Below, piece by piece: positions 1 through 10,461 of a stretch of 64,000 bases of DNA (positions are counted from its first letter, which is position 1; each line of letters opens with the position of its first letter). Both the position numbers and the translations under genes were made by a program. The notes beneath the pieces were generated by a model. It was given only the letters and a program-made list of their open reading frames with translations, was not told the DNA's origin and did no database searches. Source of the stretch: Kaistia geumhonensis (lineage in GTDB: Bacteria; Pseudomonadota; Alphaproteobacteria; Rhizobiales; Kaistiaceae); assembly GCF_030815145.1 (NCBI RefSeq), contig NZ_JAUSWJ010000001.1:2976001-3040000 (forward strand), in the 5' to 3' direction.

Positions 1-1
1 C

Positions 2-373
2 CTGGCGCTCGTCACGATCGAGATCATCGACATCGTCTTCGCGGTCGACAGCGTGCCGGCGGTGTTCGCGATCACTCAGGACCCGTTCATCGTCTACACG
101 AGCAACATCTTCGCGATCCTCGGCCTGCGCGCCCTCTATTTCGCGCTCGCCGCCGCGGTGCACCGTTTCCACTATCTCAAATATGCCCTGGCGCTGGTGC
201 TGATCGTCGTCGGCGCCAAGATCTACTGGACGCATCTCGTCGGACCGGTCGATTCCCTCGTCTCGCTCGGCCTCACGGTCGGCCTGCTCGGTGGCGGCGT
301 GATCGTCTCGCTCTGGCGCACGCGCGCGGAAGACGCCGCGGCCGCCGCGCACGACCTCAAGGCCGGCTCCTGA
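2..373 (+). CDS. TerC-family integral membrane protein, C-terminal part
   Basis: The open frame runs in from the window edge, so the N-terminus is missing and only about 123 residues are visible. These contain the acidic membrane motif typical of TerC/Alx proteins (FAVDSVPAVFAIT at the start), followed by hydrophobic helices and a short charged tail. TerC-family members are multi-pass inner-membrane proteins linked to tellurite resistance, pH stress and Mn2+ handling. The exact substrate here cannot be told. The gene converges on the M20 amidohydrolase, with a GC-rich stem-loop between them. Confidence 0.85.
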   Translation: MALVTIEIIDIVFAVDSVPAVFAITQDPFIVYTSNIFAILGLRALYFALAAAVHRFHYLKYALALVLIVVGAKIYWTHLVGPVDSLVSLGLTVGLLGGGVIVSLWRTRAEDAAAAAHDLKAGS

Positions 374-390
374 CGCGCAACCGGCAGCGC

Positions 391-414
391 GGCCGTCCCG
401 GTCACGGGGCGGCC
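391..414. terminator. Stem-loop between convergent genes
   Basis: A 10-bp stem (GGCCGTCCCG pairing with CGGGGCGGCC, one G-U pair) around a GTCA tetraloop lies 18 bp after the terC-like stop. There is no U-run, so Rho-independent termination is only a possibility. Confidence 0.4.
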
Positions 415-470
415 GGTGCCGGAAAAGGGCAGGGCAAAGGTCCGTCCGGGGTCAGCCCCCCGGGCGGCGC

Positions 471-1637
471 TCAGGCGGGGTCCAGCGCCCGCTCGACGAG
501 CCGCGCCAGATAAGACGAGCCGACCGGGATCGCCTCGTCGTTGAAGTCGTAGTCGGAATTGTGCAGGCCGGCGGTGTCGCCGTTGCCGAGGAAGATGAAG
601 GCGCCGGGCCGCTTCTCCAGCATGTAGGAGAAGTCCTCGCCGCCCATCATCGGCGCGACATCGGTGTCGACATTGCCGGCGCCGGCCACCTCGCCCGCCA
701 CCTTCGCGGCGAAATCCGTCTGCGCCGCGTGGTTCACGGTCACGGGATAGTTGCGGTCATAGTCCACCGCGATGGTCGCGCCCGTCGCGAGCGCGATGCC
801 GGAGGCGATGCGCATGATGCGCTCCTCGGCGAAGTCGCGCAGCTCCGCCTTGAGCGTGCGCACGGTGCCGCCCAGCCGCGCCGAGCCGGGAATGATGTTG
901 TGGGCATGGCCGGCATTGAAGCGCGTCACCGACACGACGACGGATTCGATCGGGTCGACGCCGCGCGAGACGATGGTCTGCAGCGCCGTGACGAGCTGCG
1001 CGCCGATGACGACCGGGTCGATCGTGATGTGCGGCTTCGCGGCATGGCCGCCATGGCCGGTGATCTCGAGGGAGAATTCGTCGGTCGCGGCCATGATCGG
1101 GCCGGGGCGGATGGCGAAATGACCGATATCGAGGCCGGGCATGTTGTGCAGCCCGTAGACCTCGTCGATGCCGAAGCGCTCCATGAGCCCGTCCTCGACC
1201 ATCGCGCGGCCGCCGCCGCCGCCTTCCTCCGCAGGCTGGAAGATCACCACGGCCGTGCCGGCGAAATTGCGCGTCTCGGCGAGATAGCGGGCGGCGCCGA
1301 GCAGCATCGCCGTGTGGCCGTCATGGCCGCACGCATGCATCTTGCCGGGCTCCGTCGAAGCGTAGTCCTTGCCGGTCGTCTCGAGGATCGGCAGCGCGTC
1401 CATGTCGGCGCGCAGCCCGATGACGCGGCCGTCGCCCTTCGCCCCCTTGATGACGCCGACCACGCCGGTGCGACCGATCCCGGTCTCGACCGCGTCGACA
1501 CCGAAGTCGCGCAGCAGGCCGGCCACGGTCGCGGCCGTGCGATGCACCTCGTAGAGCAGTTCGGGATGGCGGTGCAGATCATGCCGCCAGGCGACGATGT
1601 CGTGCTGGAACTCGGCGAGGCGGTTGATGATCGGCAT
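471..1637 (-). CDS. M20-family amidohydrolase (hippurate/N-acyl amino acid hydrolase type)
   Basis: The protein has 388 residues, the usual length for the HipO/AbgB/IAA-amidohydrolase group of the M20D family. The metal-site signature HACGHDGHTA lies at residues 101-110. QPAEEGGGG, YGLHNMPG and a C-terminal GLHNSDYDFND supply the remaining expected ligands and the catalytic Glu. Such enzymes hydrolyse N-acyl or amide bonds of amino-acid conjugates in the cytosol. The gene lies 53 bp downstream of ureG on the same strand and may be read from the urease operon. The substrate is not predictable. Confidence 0.88.
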   Translation of the reverse strand: MPIINRLAEFQHDIVAWRHDLHRHPELLYEVHRTAATVAGLLRDFGVDAVETGIGRTGVVGVIKGAKGDGRVIGLRADMDALPILETTGKDYASTEPGKMHACGHDGHTAMLLGAARYLAETRNFAGTAVVIFQPAEEGGGGGRAMVEDGLMERFGIDEVYGLHNMPGLDIGHFAIRPGPIMAATDEFSLEITGHGGHAAKPHITIDPVVIGAQLVTALQTIVSRGVDPIESVVVSVTRFNAGHAHNIIPGSARLGGTVRTLKAELRDFAEERIMRIASGIALATGATIAVDYDRNYPVTVNHAAQTDFAAKVAGEVAGAGNVDTDVAPMMGGEDFSYMLEKRPGAFIFLGNGDTAGLHNSDYDFNDEAIPVGSSYLARLVERALDPA

Positions 1638-1690
1638 CGGGCACTCCGGAGCGTCCTAAAGGACCACTTTAGCTGCACCGCAACAGAAAA

Positions 1691-2317
1691 TCACGCCACC
1701 GCCTGAAGCCCGCCGGCGCGCTCGATGAAGGCGACGACCTCGTCCACATTGTGCCCGGCGCGGACATTGGTGAAGACGAAGGGCCGCTGGCCGCGCATGC
1801 GGCGGGAATCGCGGTCCATCACCTCCAGCGAGGCGCCGACCATCGGCGCGAGATCGATCTTGTTGATGACGAGGAGATCGGAGCGGGTGATGCCGGGGCC
1901 ACCCTTCCTCGGGATCTTGTCGCCCGCCGAGACGTCGATGACGTAGATCGTGATGTCGGCGAGCTCGGGCGAGAAGGTCGCCGCGAGGTTGTCGCCGCCG
2001 GATTCGATGAGGATCACGTCGAGGCGGGGGAAGCGGCGGTTGAGATCGGCGACCGCGGCGAGGTTGATCGAGGCGTCCTCGCGGATCGCGGTATGCGGGC
2101 AGCCGCCCGTCTCGACGCCGAGGATCCGGTCCGCCGCCAGCGCGCCTGAGCGCGTGAGGAACTCGGCGTCCTCCTTCGTATAGATGTCGTTGGTGATCGC
2201 CGCGATGTCGTAGCGCTCCCGGAGCCGCTTGCAGAGCGCATCCATGAGCGCGGTCTTGCCGGAGCCGACGGGGCCGCCGACGCCGACGCGCAGGGGGCCG
2301 TTGGGGGAGCGGGTCAT
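1691..2317 (-). CDS. ureG: Urease accessory GTPase UreG
   Basis: UreG is a 208-residue SIMIBI-class GTPase that drives nickel insertion into urease. The P-loop GGPVGSGKT is near residues 10-18. The Ni/Zn-binding Cys-Pro-His motif is in [11 protein letters not shown], the ESGGDNL switch is present, and VINKIDL serves as the guanine-specificity motif. The ATG at 2317 is chosen because it overlaps the ureF stop (ATGA), gives the normal family length and starts just before the P-loop. It is the last gene of the urease operon. Confidence 0.97.
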   Translation of the reverse strand: MTRSPNGPLRVGVGGPVGSGKTALMDALCKRLRERYDIAAITNDIYTKEDAEFLTRSGALAADRILGVETGGCPHTAIREDASINLAAVADLNRRFPRLDVILIESGGDNLAATFSPELADITIYVIDVSAGDKIPRKGGPGITRSDLLVINKIDLAPMVGASLEVMDRDSRRMRGQRPFVFTNVRAGHNVDEVVAFIERAGGLQAVA

Positions 2318-3027
2318 GAGCGGAACAGCCTCGTATACTGCGTTTCGTGTTTCATGCTGGCGATGTCGGCGCGGAAGACCGCGCCGCCGACCGCCTCGAG
2401 CGGCTGGCCTTCCGCCCGGTCCACCGCGCGGGTGACGACCGGCGACAGGCGCGCGATGATCTTCTGCCCGTCGGTCTGGCCGAGCGGGACGGCCCTGAGG
2501 CCAGCCGAGACGATATTGGCCGCGAAGGCGTGCAGATAGGCCTCGGCGGCCGGCCGGCGCGGCACGCCATGCGCCGCAGCGGCCACGGCCACGGCCACCG
2601 GATAGGCGGGACCCTCGTCGCCGGCGAGCCGCTCCGCCGCCCTGGCGAGCGGGGCGTTCGGCCAGGCGGCGGTGACGGCGATCATGAAGGCGCGGCCCTG
2701 CGCAAGGGATTCGAGCCGCCGCTCGGCGCCCGGCGCCAGCGCGGCTGCCAGTTCCGCCACCTCGGCCAGGCGGTCCGGATCGTCGATCGCCCCGGCGGCA
2801 TGGGCGAAGAGGATCGCGTCCGAGCGCCCGGCGCCGTGGAGCAGGATATCGGCGATCCAGGCCTCCAGGCCCGGCGCGTCGCGCACCGTCCCGTCCTCGA
2901 TCGCCCATTCGAGGCCGTGACTGTAGCTGAAGGCGCCGACCGGAAAGGACGGCGACAGCCAGGCGAGAAGGCGATGCAGCGCCGCCGGATCAACGAGGTC
3001 GGACCGGGGAGCCTCGCGCAGCGTCAC
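2314..3027 (-). CDS. ureF: Urease accessory protein UreF
   Basis: UreF has 237 residues and is all-helical. It carries the characteristic N-terminal [23 protein letters not shown] segment (around residues 24-46) and the C-terminal Q-T-D-Q-K-I-I-A-R-L region. It bridges UreD-urease and the UreG GTPase during nickel-centre assembly. The gene overlaps ureE upstream and ureG downstream by 4 bp each, so the three are probably translationally coupled. Confidence 0.95.
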   Translation of the reverse strand: MTLREAPRSDLVDPAALHRLLAWLSPSFPVGAFSYSHGLEWAIEDGTVRDAPGLEAWIADILLHGAGRSDAILFAHAAGAIDDPDRLAEVAELAAALAPGAERRLESLAQGRAFMIAVTAAWPNAPLARAAERLAGDEGPAYPVAVAVAAAAHGVPRRPAAEAYLHAFAANIVSAGLRAVPLGQTDGQKIIARLSPVVTRAVDRAEGQPLEAVGGAVFRADIASMKHETQYTRLFRS

Positions 3028-3632
3028 GGACGATCCCGCCGGTGGCCGTGACCGTGGTGATGGTCGTGACCGTGGTGATGGTCATGATCGTGATGGTCAT
3101 GGTCATGGTCATGGTCGTGGTCTTGCCCGCCATGCTCATGATCATGCGCATAGCCGTGCTCTTCGACAGGGGCGGGACCGTGATCATGGCCGTGCACCCG
3201 GCCGTGGCCATAGGCGCCGCCTTCCGGATTGAACGCCGCCTCGACGGCGGTGACCGTCGCGCCGAGCCCTTCCAGCATCGTCTCGATCACATGATCGCGC
3301 CGGATGCGGAGCTTCTCGCCGATGAGTTCGGTCGGCAGATGGCGGTTGCCGAGATGCCAGGCGACGCGCACCAGATGCGCCGCGTCGCGGGCGGTCACCT
3401 CCGCGAGCGCCTCCGGCGCGGCCTCGACGGCGACGATACGCCCGTCCTCCAGCAGCAGCCCGTCGCCATGGCGCAGCGCCACCGCGCCGGGCAGGTCGAG
3501 CAGGAAGGCGGTGCCGCCCTTCGCCGACATCGCGACGCGCCGGCGATGGCGCGCATCGAAATCGAGCACGACGGTATCGACGGCCGCCTTCGACCACAGG
3601 CCGGCGGGATAGACGGAGACGGCGCGGATCAT
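3024..3632 (-). CDS. ureE: Urease nickel metallochaperone UreE with long His-rich tail
   Basis: UreE has 202 residues. The N-terminal peptide-binding and central metal-binding domains ([20 protein letters not shown] around residues 93-112) match the family. The last 60 or so residues are a low-complexity His/Asp/Gly tail beginning near residue 145, with about 30 histidines. Such tails bind several Ni2+ ions and let the protein store as well as deliver nickel to UreG/urease. The tail makes the DNA at 3040-3180 a degenerate CAT/GAT/CAC run. The gene overlaps ureF by 4 bp. Confidence 0.95.
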   Translation of the reverse strand: MIRAVSVYPAGLWSKAAVDTVVLDFDARHRRRVAMSAKGGTAFLLDLPGAVALRHGDGLLLEDGRIVAVEAAPEALAEVTARDAAHLVRVAWHLGNRHLPTELIGEKLRIRRDHVIETMLEGLGATVTAVEAAFNPEGGAYGHGRVHGHDHGPAPVEEHGYAHDHEHGGQDHDHDHDHDHHDHDHHHGHDHHHGHGHRRDRP

Positions 3633-4105
3633 TCTGGCAGATCCTGGTAGAGGTCAGGCGGAAACGCCGGATCCAGAACCTCCTCGACGGAGAACGGGCA
3701 GGTTTCGGGAAAAAGGCGAAGCGGCAATTCGGTCTCTGCGGCGGCAATACGTCTGGCGCTCACATATTCCACCGCGAGAATTTCGGCGGGATAGGGCCTG
3801 AGGCTCGGGCTGTCGCCGAGGATACGCCGGAGTCGATCCCGATGTTCGATGATCGAGGCGACCCAGCCACCCTCGCGTCGATCCGGCTGGTAATTCCATT
3901 TCAGGAGGTGGGCGAGCACGACATTCAGATTGCTGCCGATGCTGCGTCGGTCGCTCCGTCCCAAGCCCTCGATCTCCTCGGCGGCATTCTCCCAGTCCAC
4001 TTCGTTGTGGCGGCGGGCCCGCAACTTCTCGGCCTGGTCCTGCGTCCATGCATAGAAATCGTCGTCGTAGGCAGAGGCTGTTTTCGTCGCGGTCCGCGTG
4101 CTCAT
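3629..4105 (-). CDS. DUF29-family protein inside the urease operon
   Basis: This 158-residue protein has the typical DUF29 layout: an N-terminal [20 protein letters not shown], a [12 protein letters not shown] segment and a central [11 protein letters not shown]29 is common in cyanobacteria and alphaproteobacteria and has no established function. The start overlaps nothing, while the end overlaps ureE by 4 bp. It sits 9 bp after ureC, so it is co-transcribed with the urease genes. No known urease role follows from the family, and it may be a passenger. Confidence 0.85.
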   Translation of the reverse strand: MSTRTATKTASAYDDDFYAWTQDQAEKLRARRHNEVDWENAAEEIEGLGRSDRRSIGSNLNVVLAHLLKWNYQPDRREGGWVASIIEHRDRLRRILGDSPSLRPYPAEILAVEYVSARRIAAAETELPLRLFPETCPFSVEEVLDPAFPPDLYQDLPE

Positions 4106-4114
4106 CGTCCCAAT

Positions 4115-5824
<1,710 letters not shown>

Positions 5825-5835
5825 GACCGTCTCCG

Positions 5836-6144
5836 TCAGCCCAGCGGGCCCATGATCTTGTTCTGGAAGCCGTAGACGGTGCGCGTGCCACCATAGGGCA
5901 CGAGCGTCACCGTGCGCGTCTGGCCGGGCTCGAAGCGGACCGCCGTGCCGGCCGCGATGTCGAGGCGCATGCCGCGCGTCTTGTCGCGATCGAAGGCGAG
6001 CGCGTTGTTGGTCTCGAAGAAATGATAGTGGCTGCCGACCTGGATCGGCCGGTCGCCGGTGTTGGAAACGTCGAGCGTGACGGTCGCAAGGCCGGCATTG
6101 AGCTCTATGTCGCCATGGCCGGTGATGATCTCGCCTGGGATCAT
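5836..6144 (-). CDS. ureB: Urease beta subunit
   Basis: UreB is a 102-residue structural subunit of bacterial urease. It is recognised by the N-terminal MIPGEI segment, [13 protein letters not shown] (residues 38-50) and the C-terminal [13 protein letters not shown]. It packs with UreA and UreC in the (alpha-beta-gamma)3 assembly. It lies 11 bp upstream of ureC and 21 bp downstream of the DUF1272 gene. Confidence 0.97.
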   Translation of the reverse strand: MIPGEIITGHGDIELNAGLATVTLDVSNTGDRPIQVGSHYHFFETNNALAFDRDKTRGMRLDIAAGTAVRFEPGQTRTVTLVPYGGTRTVYGFQNKIMGPLG

Positions 6145-6165
6145 GGTGTCTTTCCCCTGGTTCCG

Positions 6166-6426
6166 TCAGGCCGCGAGGCCGCGCCGTTCCGTGCAGCGCT
6201 CGTCGTTCCCCAGCACGCGGCGTGCCGAGGGCGGGTTGGCGGCGAGCTTGCCGGCCGGCCGCACCGGCCGCCGGACCAGTTCGCCGCCGCAATTGGGGCA
6301 GAGGCCGCCGAAGACGGTCGCCGCGCAGTCCGGGCAGAAGGTGCATTCGAAGCTGCAGATCATCGCGTCGGCCGCCGGCGGCAGGTCGCGGTCGCAGCAT
6401 TCGCAATTGGGCCTGAGCTCGAGCAT
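6166..6426 (-). CDS. Small Cys-rich DUF1272 protein between ureA and ureB
   Basis: This 86-residue protein has Cys8, Cys10, Cys11, Cys24, Cys28, Cys31, Cys34, Cys43 and Cys46. These form a compact zinc-ribbon-like N-terminal domain ([20 protein letters not shown]) followed by a basic tail. This is the DUF1272 pattern, whose function is unknown. It lies 5 bp after ureA and 21 bp before ureB, in the reading direction of the urease operon. A metal-related role is conceivable from context and cysteine content, but that is inference only. Confidence 0.88.
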   Translation of the reverse strand: MLELRPNCECCDRDLPPAADAMICSFECTFCPDCAATVFGGLCPNCGGELVRRPVRPAGKLAANPPSARRVLGNDERCTERRGLAA

Positions 6427-6431
6427 CGCCG

Positions 6432-6734
6432 CTACCTTATCGGCTGGTGGACGGTGACGAGCTTGGTGCCGTCGGGGAAGGTCGCCTCGACCTGCACGTC
6501 GTGGATCATGTCGGCGATGCCGTCCATGACCTGCGCGCGGGTGATGACATGGGCGCCGGCCTCCATCAGGTCGGCGACGGTGCGACCGTCGCGCGCGCCC
6601 TCGACGACATAGTCGGTGATCAGTGCGATCGCCTCGGGGTGGTTCAGCTTGACGCCGCGCTCCAGCCGCTTGCGGGCGACGATCGCGGCCATGGCGATGA
6701 AAAGCTTGTCCTTCTCGCGCGGTGTCAGATTCAT
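6432..6734 (-). CDS. ureA: Urease gamma subunit
   Basis: UreA has 100 residues, beginning [20 protein letters not shown] and ending [19 protein letters not shown], both hallmarks of the gamma subunit. It forms the trimer core with UreB and UreC. It is the second gene of the operon, 31 bp after ureD. Confidence 0.97.
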   Translation of the reverse strand: MNLTPREKDKLFIAMAAIVARKRLERGVKLNHPEAIALITDYVVEGARDGRTVADLMEAGAHVITRAQVMDGIADMIHDVQVEATFPDGTKLVTVHQPIR

Positions 6735-6765
6735 CGGTCCAAAGCCTCCAGCATCCCTATTCCGG

Positions 6766-7632
6766 TCAGCACGACCAGACGCGCGGCATCGGCCGCCCGC
6801 GCAAGGCCAAGATCACGCTTTCGAGATCGCGCCGCAAGACCTGCCCCGAAGGGGCGAGGAAACGCAGGCTGAGCAGTCCGCGAAAGGCGCTGGCCCCGGC
6901 TTCTCCCATGCACGTCTCGAGCCTCTCGCGCACCGCGCCGAGCTTGTCCTCGGCATCCGGCGCGACGAGCACGAGGCTCGCGATCGCCACCTGGCCACCG
7001 GCGGTCGCGCCCCGCTCCATCAGCGCCGCGACATCGCCGTCGACCGCGATGCCGTCGGCATAGACGAGCGTTCCGGCGCGGCGGACGCGCCAGCGGTCGG
7101 CGAGGGTCAGCGCCGTCGCGCGCTCGCCCATCGCCGTGCGTCCGAACACATAGGCCTCGAGCAGCAGCGCCGTCGCATCGGCGGCGAGGTCGACCTCGAG
7201 CGATCGGCTGATCGCCGAACGGTCGAACAGGATCGTTTCCTGCGGCAGCCAGTCGATATGGGCGCCGGCGCCGATGCTGACGCGGTTCTCCACCCGAGCC
7301 GGCGCCGCCCCGGGCACCGCGCGATAGATGCGCTCGGCCGCCTGCGTGGTCACGGTGGCGTCGACGCCGTCGCCGATCGCCGCCTCGTAGACGAGCACGT
7401 CCCCGCTCGTGATGCCGCCGGCGGTGTTGAGAAGAACGGCATCCGGCGGCACGCCCGGCTCCGGTCGCGGCAGGCGGATCTTGCAGCAGCCCTGCTGCAC
7501 GAATTCCGTCAGGCGGACATGCGGGCCGTCCCGGCGGAAGCCGATCCGCGCCCGCCCCTCGGCGCGCTGCATGCGGACCGGCGCCGCATCGGGCTCCGGG
7601 CGACGCCCTGCGGGGATGGTCTCGCCGTCCAT
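6766..7632 (-). CDS. ureD: Urease accessory protein UreD
   Basis: UreD (288 residues) is the scaffold that binds apo-urease and channels nickel from UreG/UreF. It is recognised by [12 protein letters not shown] (residues 68-79), the AERIYRA segment and [13 protein letters not shown]. It is the promoter-proximal gene of the operon and is transcribed divergently from the D,D-carboxypeptidase gene. The ATG at 7632 is used; an in-frame ATG at 7572 would give a shorter protein that still contains the conserved core. Confidence 0.93.
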   Translation of the reverse strand: MDGETIPAGRRPEPDAAPVRMQRAEGRARIGFRRDGPHVRLTEFVQQGCCKIRLPRPEPGVPPDAVLLNTAGGITSGDVLVYEAAIGDGVDATVTTQAAERIYRAVPGAAPARVENRVSIGAGAHIDWLPQETILFDRSAISRSLEVDLAADATALLLEAYVFGRTAMGERATALTLADRWRVRRAGTLVYADGIAVDGDVAALMERGATAGGQVAIASLVLVAPDAEDKLGAVRERLETCMGEAGASAFRGLLSLRFLAPSGQVLRRDLESVILALRGRPMPRVWSC

Positions 7633-7888
7633 GGTCGTGATCGGGTCTCCGCCTCGCGGGGCGATGGGCCTTCGTCAGCGGCGAAGGGGATGAATTTCCA
7701 TGAGGATTTCACGCCGGCCGGGGCCGCGCAAGCGCTTCGGACGGGCAGCAACGGTACCCATTTTTGCCAATTGCCGCCTTTCTGGTCTATGAAGGGCGGG
7801 AACGTGGCCGCCCGGGGCCCGAAAGCCCTTGGCCGATCGCCCTTTTCGCTTGTTCTGCCTGCTTGCCCGAACAACCAGGATTCCGCCC
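7633..7888. promoter_or_regulatory. Divergent promoter region, urease operon / dacA-like gene
   Basis: This 256-bp gap separates ureD (minus) from the carboxypeptidase (plus), so it must hold both promoters. I see no strong sigma-70 boxes, NtrC-type palindrome or riboswitch. The moderately AT-richer stretch at about 7685-7790 is the likeliest promoter area. Confidence 0.4.
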
Positions 7889-9211
7889 GTGACGCGTTGC
7901 CTCGCCCGCCTTTTCGCCGCCTTCCTGTTCACGCTGACGGGGGCACTGGCGGCCCGGGCGGTCGAGACGCCCTATCTGGTGCTCGATCTCGGCAGCGGGC
8001 GCGTCCTTGCCGATCGCAACGCCAACCAGCTCTGGTATCCCGCCTCCGTCACCAAGCTGATGAACGCCTACGTGACCTTCAAGGCGATCAGGGCCGGCGA
8101 GGTCTCGCTGTCGACGCGGGTCGTCGTCTCGAAGAACGCGCTCGCCGAGCCGCCGAGCAAGATGGGCTTCAAGGTCGGCACCGCGATCGACCTCGACAAC
8201 GCCATCAAGATGATGCTCGTCCATTCCTCGAACGACATCGCCGTGGCGGTCGCGGAGACGGTGGGCGGCAGCGAGGCGGCCTTCATCGCCCGGATGAACG
8301 CGGAGGCGGCGCGGCTCGGCATGGGCTCGACGCATTTCGTCAATCCGAACGGCCTGCCTGGCGCCGGGCAGTATACGACGGCGCGCGATCTCGCCGTGCT
8401 CGGTCAGGCGCTGTGGAGAGACTTTCCGGAGTGGCGGCCGATCTATCGCATCACCGCCATCAAGTCCGGCAAGCGGGTGCTGAAATCGGCCAACAACCTG
8501 CTGGAGCGCTATCCCGGAACGCTCGGCATGAAGACGGGCTTCATCTGCTCGTCGGGCTTCAATGTCGTGGCGCTGGCGCAGCGAGGCGACCGCGTGCTGC
8601 TCGCCGTGGTGCTCGGCATGCCGAGCGCGCTGGAGCGGGCGGAACTCGCGGCGCGGCTGTTCAATGACGGCTTCGAGGGTCGGGCGCGGCCCGGTCCGAC
8701 GCTGGCCGGTCTCCAGGGCAATTCGCCGGCGCCCTATGTCATCGACATGAAGCCCGAGATCTGCATGAAAAAGGATCGCGGCGAGCACGAGACCGACGAC
8801 GAGGAGCAGGTCAGCGCGCTGGTTCCTAAGTTCAAGCTGATGGATCCGATCACCGTCACCACGCTCGGCGTCGTGAAGCCGGACGGCTCGATCAAGGCGG
8901 CGACCGACGTCGCAGACGCGCCGGCCGCCACCAAGTCCAAGAAGCCGGCCGCCAAGACGGCCGCCCAGAAGACCGAGCCGGCCAAGAAGACCAGCAAGAC
9001 CGCCAAGAAGACGAAGAAGCCCGCCGATCCGGCGCCCGCCACCGACGAGGCCGCCGTCCTGCCGGCGAGCGCGGCCGGCGATGCGGACCCGACGCCGCCC
9101 GTCAAGGCGAGCGGCACGAAGGCGGGCAAGGCGCCGGTGAAGCTCGAGATCGGCGTTCCGTTCGATTCGACCGAGATCGCGCCGCTTCCCGAAGCCGGCG
9201 GCCTGCATTGA
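7889..9211 (+). CDS. Serine-type D-alanyl-D-alanine carboxypeptidase (S11 family)
   Basis: This enzyme trims the terminal D-Ala from peptidoglycan stem peptides in the periplasm. The S11 motifs are intact: SVTK (Ser53-Lys56), SSN (113-115) and KTG (215-217). The GTG at 7889 is preferred because AGGA precedes it and it puts a clean signal peptide (cut near residue 24) at the N-terminus. An ATG at 7829 would add 20 residues. The mature protein (440 residues total) ends in a long Lys/Ala/Pro-rich tail, from about residue 315, instead of the usual amphipathic anchor; this may bind the wall or outer membrane. Confidence 0.92.
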   Translation: MTRCLARLFAAFLFTLTGALAARAVETPYLVLDLGSGRVLADRNANQLWYPASVTKLMNAYVTFKAIRAGEVSLSTRVVVSKNALAEPPSKMGFKVGTAIDLDNAIKMMLVHSSNDIAVAVAETVGGSEAAFIARMNAEAARLGMGSTHFVNPNGLPGAGQYTTARDLAVLGQALWRDFPEWRPIYRITAIKSGKRVLKSANNLLERYPGTLGMKTGFICSSGFNVVALAQRGDRVLLAVVLGMPSALERAELAARLFNDGFEGRARPGPTLAGLQGNSPAPYVIDMKPEICMKKDRGEHETDDEEQVSALVPKFKLMDPITVTTLGVVKPDGSIKAATDVADAPAATKSKKPAAKTAAQKTEPAKKTSKTAKKTKKPADPAPATDEAAVLPASAAGDADPTPPVKASGTKAGKAPVKLEIGVPFDSTEIAPLPEAGGLH

Positions 9212-10401
9212 GCGCCGTGGCGGCGGGACAGAAGGGCAGGCGGCCGCCGGTTCCGCTCACCGTCCTGACCGGCTTTCTCGGCGCCGGCAAGACGACGCTC
9301 CTGAACGCTCTTCTCATCGATCCGGCGCTGGCCGGAACGGCGGTCATCATCAACGAGTTCGGCGCGGTCGGGCTCGACCATCTCCTCGTCGGCGCGTCCG
9401 AAGACGGGATCGTCGAGCTCTCGTCGGGCTGCCTCTGCTGCACCATCCGCGGCCAGCTCGCGACGACGCTCGAAAATCTCCTGCGCGCGCTCGACAACCG
9501 TCGCATCGCCCGGCTCGATCGCGTCGTCGTGGAAACGACCGGTCTCGCCGATCCGACGCCGGTGCTGCAGAGCGTGCTGCTGCATCCCTATCTGTCGCTT
9601 CGCTACCGTCTCGATGGCGTGGTCACGGTGGTCGATGCGGTCAATGGCGCACGTACGCTCGCCGCCCATTGGGAGGCAGCGCGGCAGGTCGCGGTGGCCG
9701 ACCGGATCGTGCTGACCAAGACAGATCTCGCATCGGATCAGGGGGCCGCCGAGGCCCGGGCCGCGATCCGCGCGCTCAATCCCGCCGCGCCGATCCTCGA
9801 CGCGGCCCGAGGCGAGGCCGCCGCGCCCCGCCTCTTCGACAGCCAGCCTTTCTCGACCGAAGGCAAGATCGCCGATGTCGAGGCCTGGCTGTCAGCGGCG
9901 GCCGACGACGGGCATCATGACCATGATGATCATGATCACGGCCATGACCACCACGGCCATCACCATGACCATGCCCACCATCACGATCACCATCATCACC
10001 ACGACGTCAGCCGCCACGACGCGCGCATTCGCAGCTTCACGGCGATCCGCGAACGGCCGATCGGTCGCGCGGCGCTGGAGCATTTCCTCGATCGGCTGGC
10101 CCGCGAGCACGGCCCGGCGCTGCTCCGCGTGAAGGGGCTCGTGCGTATCGCCGGCGACGAGGAGCGTCCGCTGTTGGTGCAGGCGGCGCAGACGATCTTT
10201 CATCCGCCGGCCCGTCTGGAGTCCTGGCCGAGCGACGACCGCCGCTCGCGCCTTGTGCTCATCGTCCACGACATGAGCGAGGCCGCCGAGCAGGCGATCG
10301 GCGAGGCCTTTGCCGGCCTGCCGGCGATCGACCGCGCCGACGCAGAGACGCTCGCCGCCAATCCCCTCGCCATCTCCGGCTTCAGCGGCCGTTTCGGCTG
10401 A
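9208..10401 (+). CDS. COG0523 (CobW/ZigA-like) metal-chaperone GTPase with His-rich insert
   Basis: The protein has about 397 residues. The Walker A is GFLGAGKTTLL near residues 19-29, the GCLCCTIRG Cys motif binds metal, the Walker B-type ETTGLADPTPV is present, and LTKTDLA serves as the G4 motif. A His/Asp-rich stretch of about 40 residues (positions 235-275) separates the GTPase from the C-terminal CobW_C domain. The family delivers Zn2+ or Co2+ to client enzymes. The first possible start is TTG at 9208, overlapping the upstream stop; GTG at 9217 is an equally good choice. It is coupled to the carboxypeptidase, and no Zur box was noticed. Confidence 0.9.
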   Translation: MSAVAAGQKGRRPPVPLTVLTGFLGAGKTTLLNALLIDPALAGTAVIINEFGAVGLDHLLVGASEDGIVELSSGCLCCTIRGQLATTLENLLRALDNRRIARLDRVVVETTGLADPTPVLQSVLLHPYLSLRYRLDGVVTVVDAVNGARTLAAHWEAARQVAVADRIVLTKTDLASDQGAAEARAAIRALNPAAPILDAARGEAAAPRLFDSQPFSTEGKIADVEAWLSAAADDGHHDHDDHDHGHDHHGHHHDHAHHHDHHHHHDVSRHDARIRSFTAIRERPIGRAALEHFLDRLAREHGPALLRVKGLVRIAGDEERPLLVQAAQTIFHPPARLESWPSDDRRSRLVLIVHDMSEAAEQAIGEAFAGLPAIDRADAETLAANPLAISGFSGRFG

Positions 10402-10417
10402 GCCCGTTCAATCGGCT

Positions 10418-10441
10418 CCGCCGGTCTCGATGGACCGGCGG
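10418..10441. terminator. Stem-loop between convergent genes
   Basis: A perfect 9-bp stem, CCGCCGGTC / GACCGGCGG, with a 6-nt loop lies in the 60-bp gap between the COG0523 gene and the autotransporter. It has no clear U-run on either strand. It could end transcription in both directions. Confidence 0.5.
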
Positions 10442-10461
10442 GACCGGATCGTTGCCGCCGC

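Noticed and set aside
3042-3180. CAT/GAT/CAC-rich DNA repeat
   Set aside because: It is the coding sequence of the UreE His tail (similarly 9911-10011 for the COG0523 insert), not a mobile or CRISPR-like repeat.
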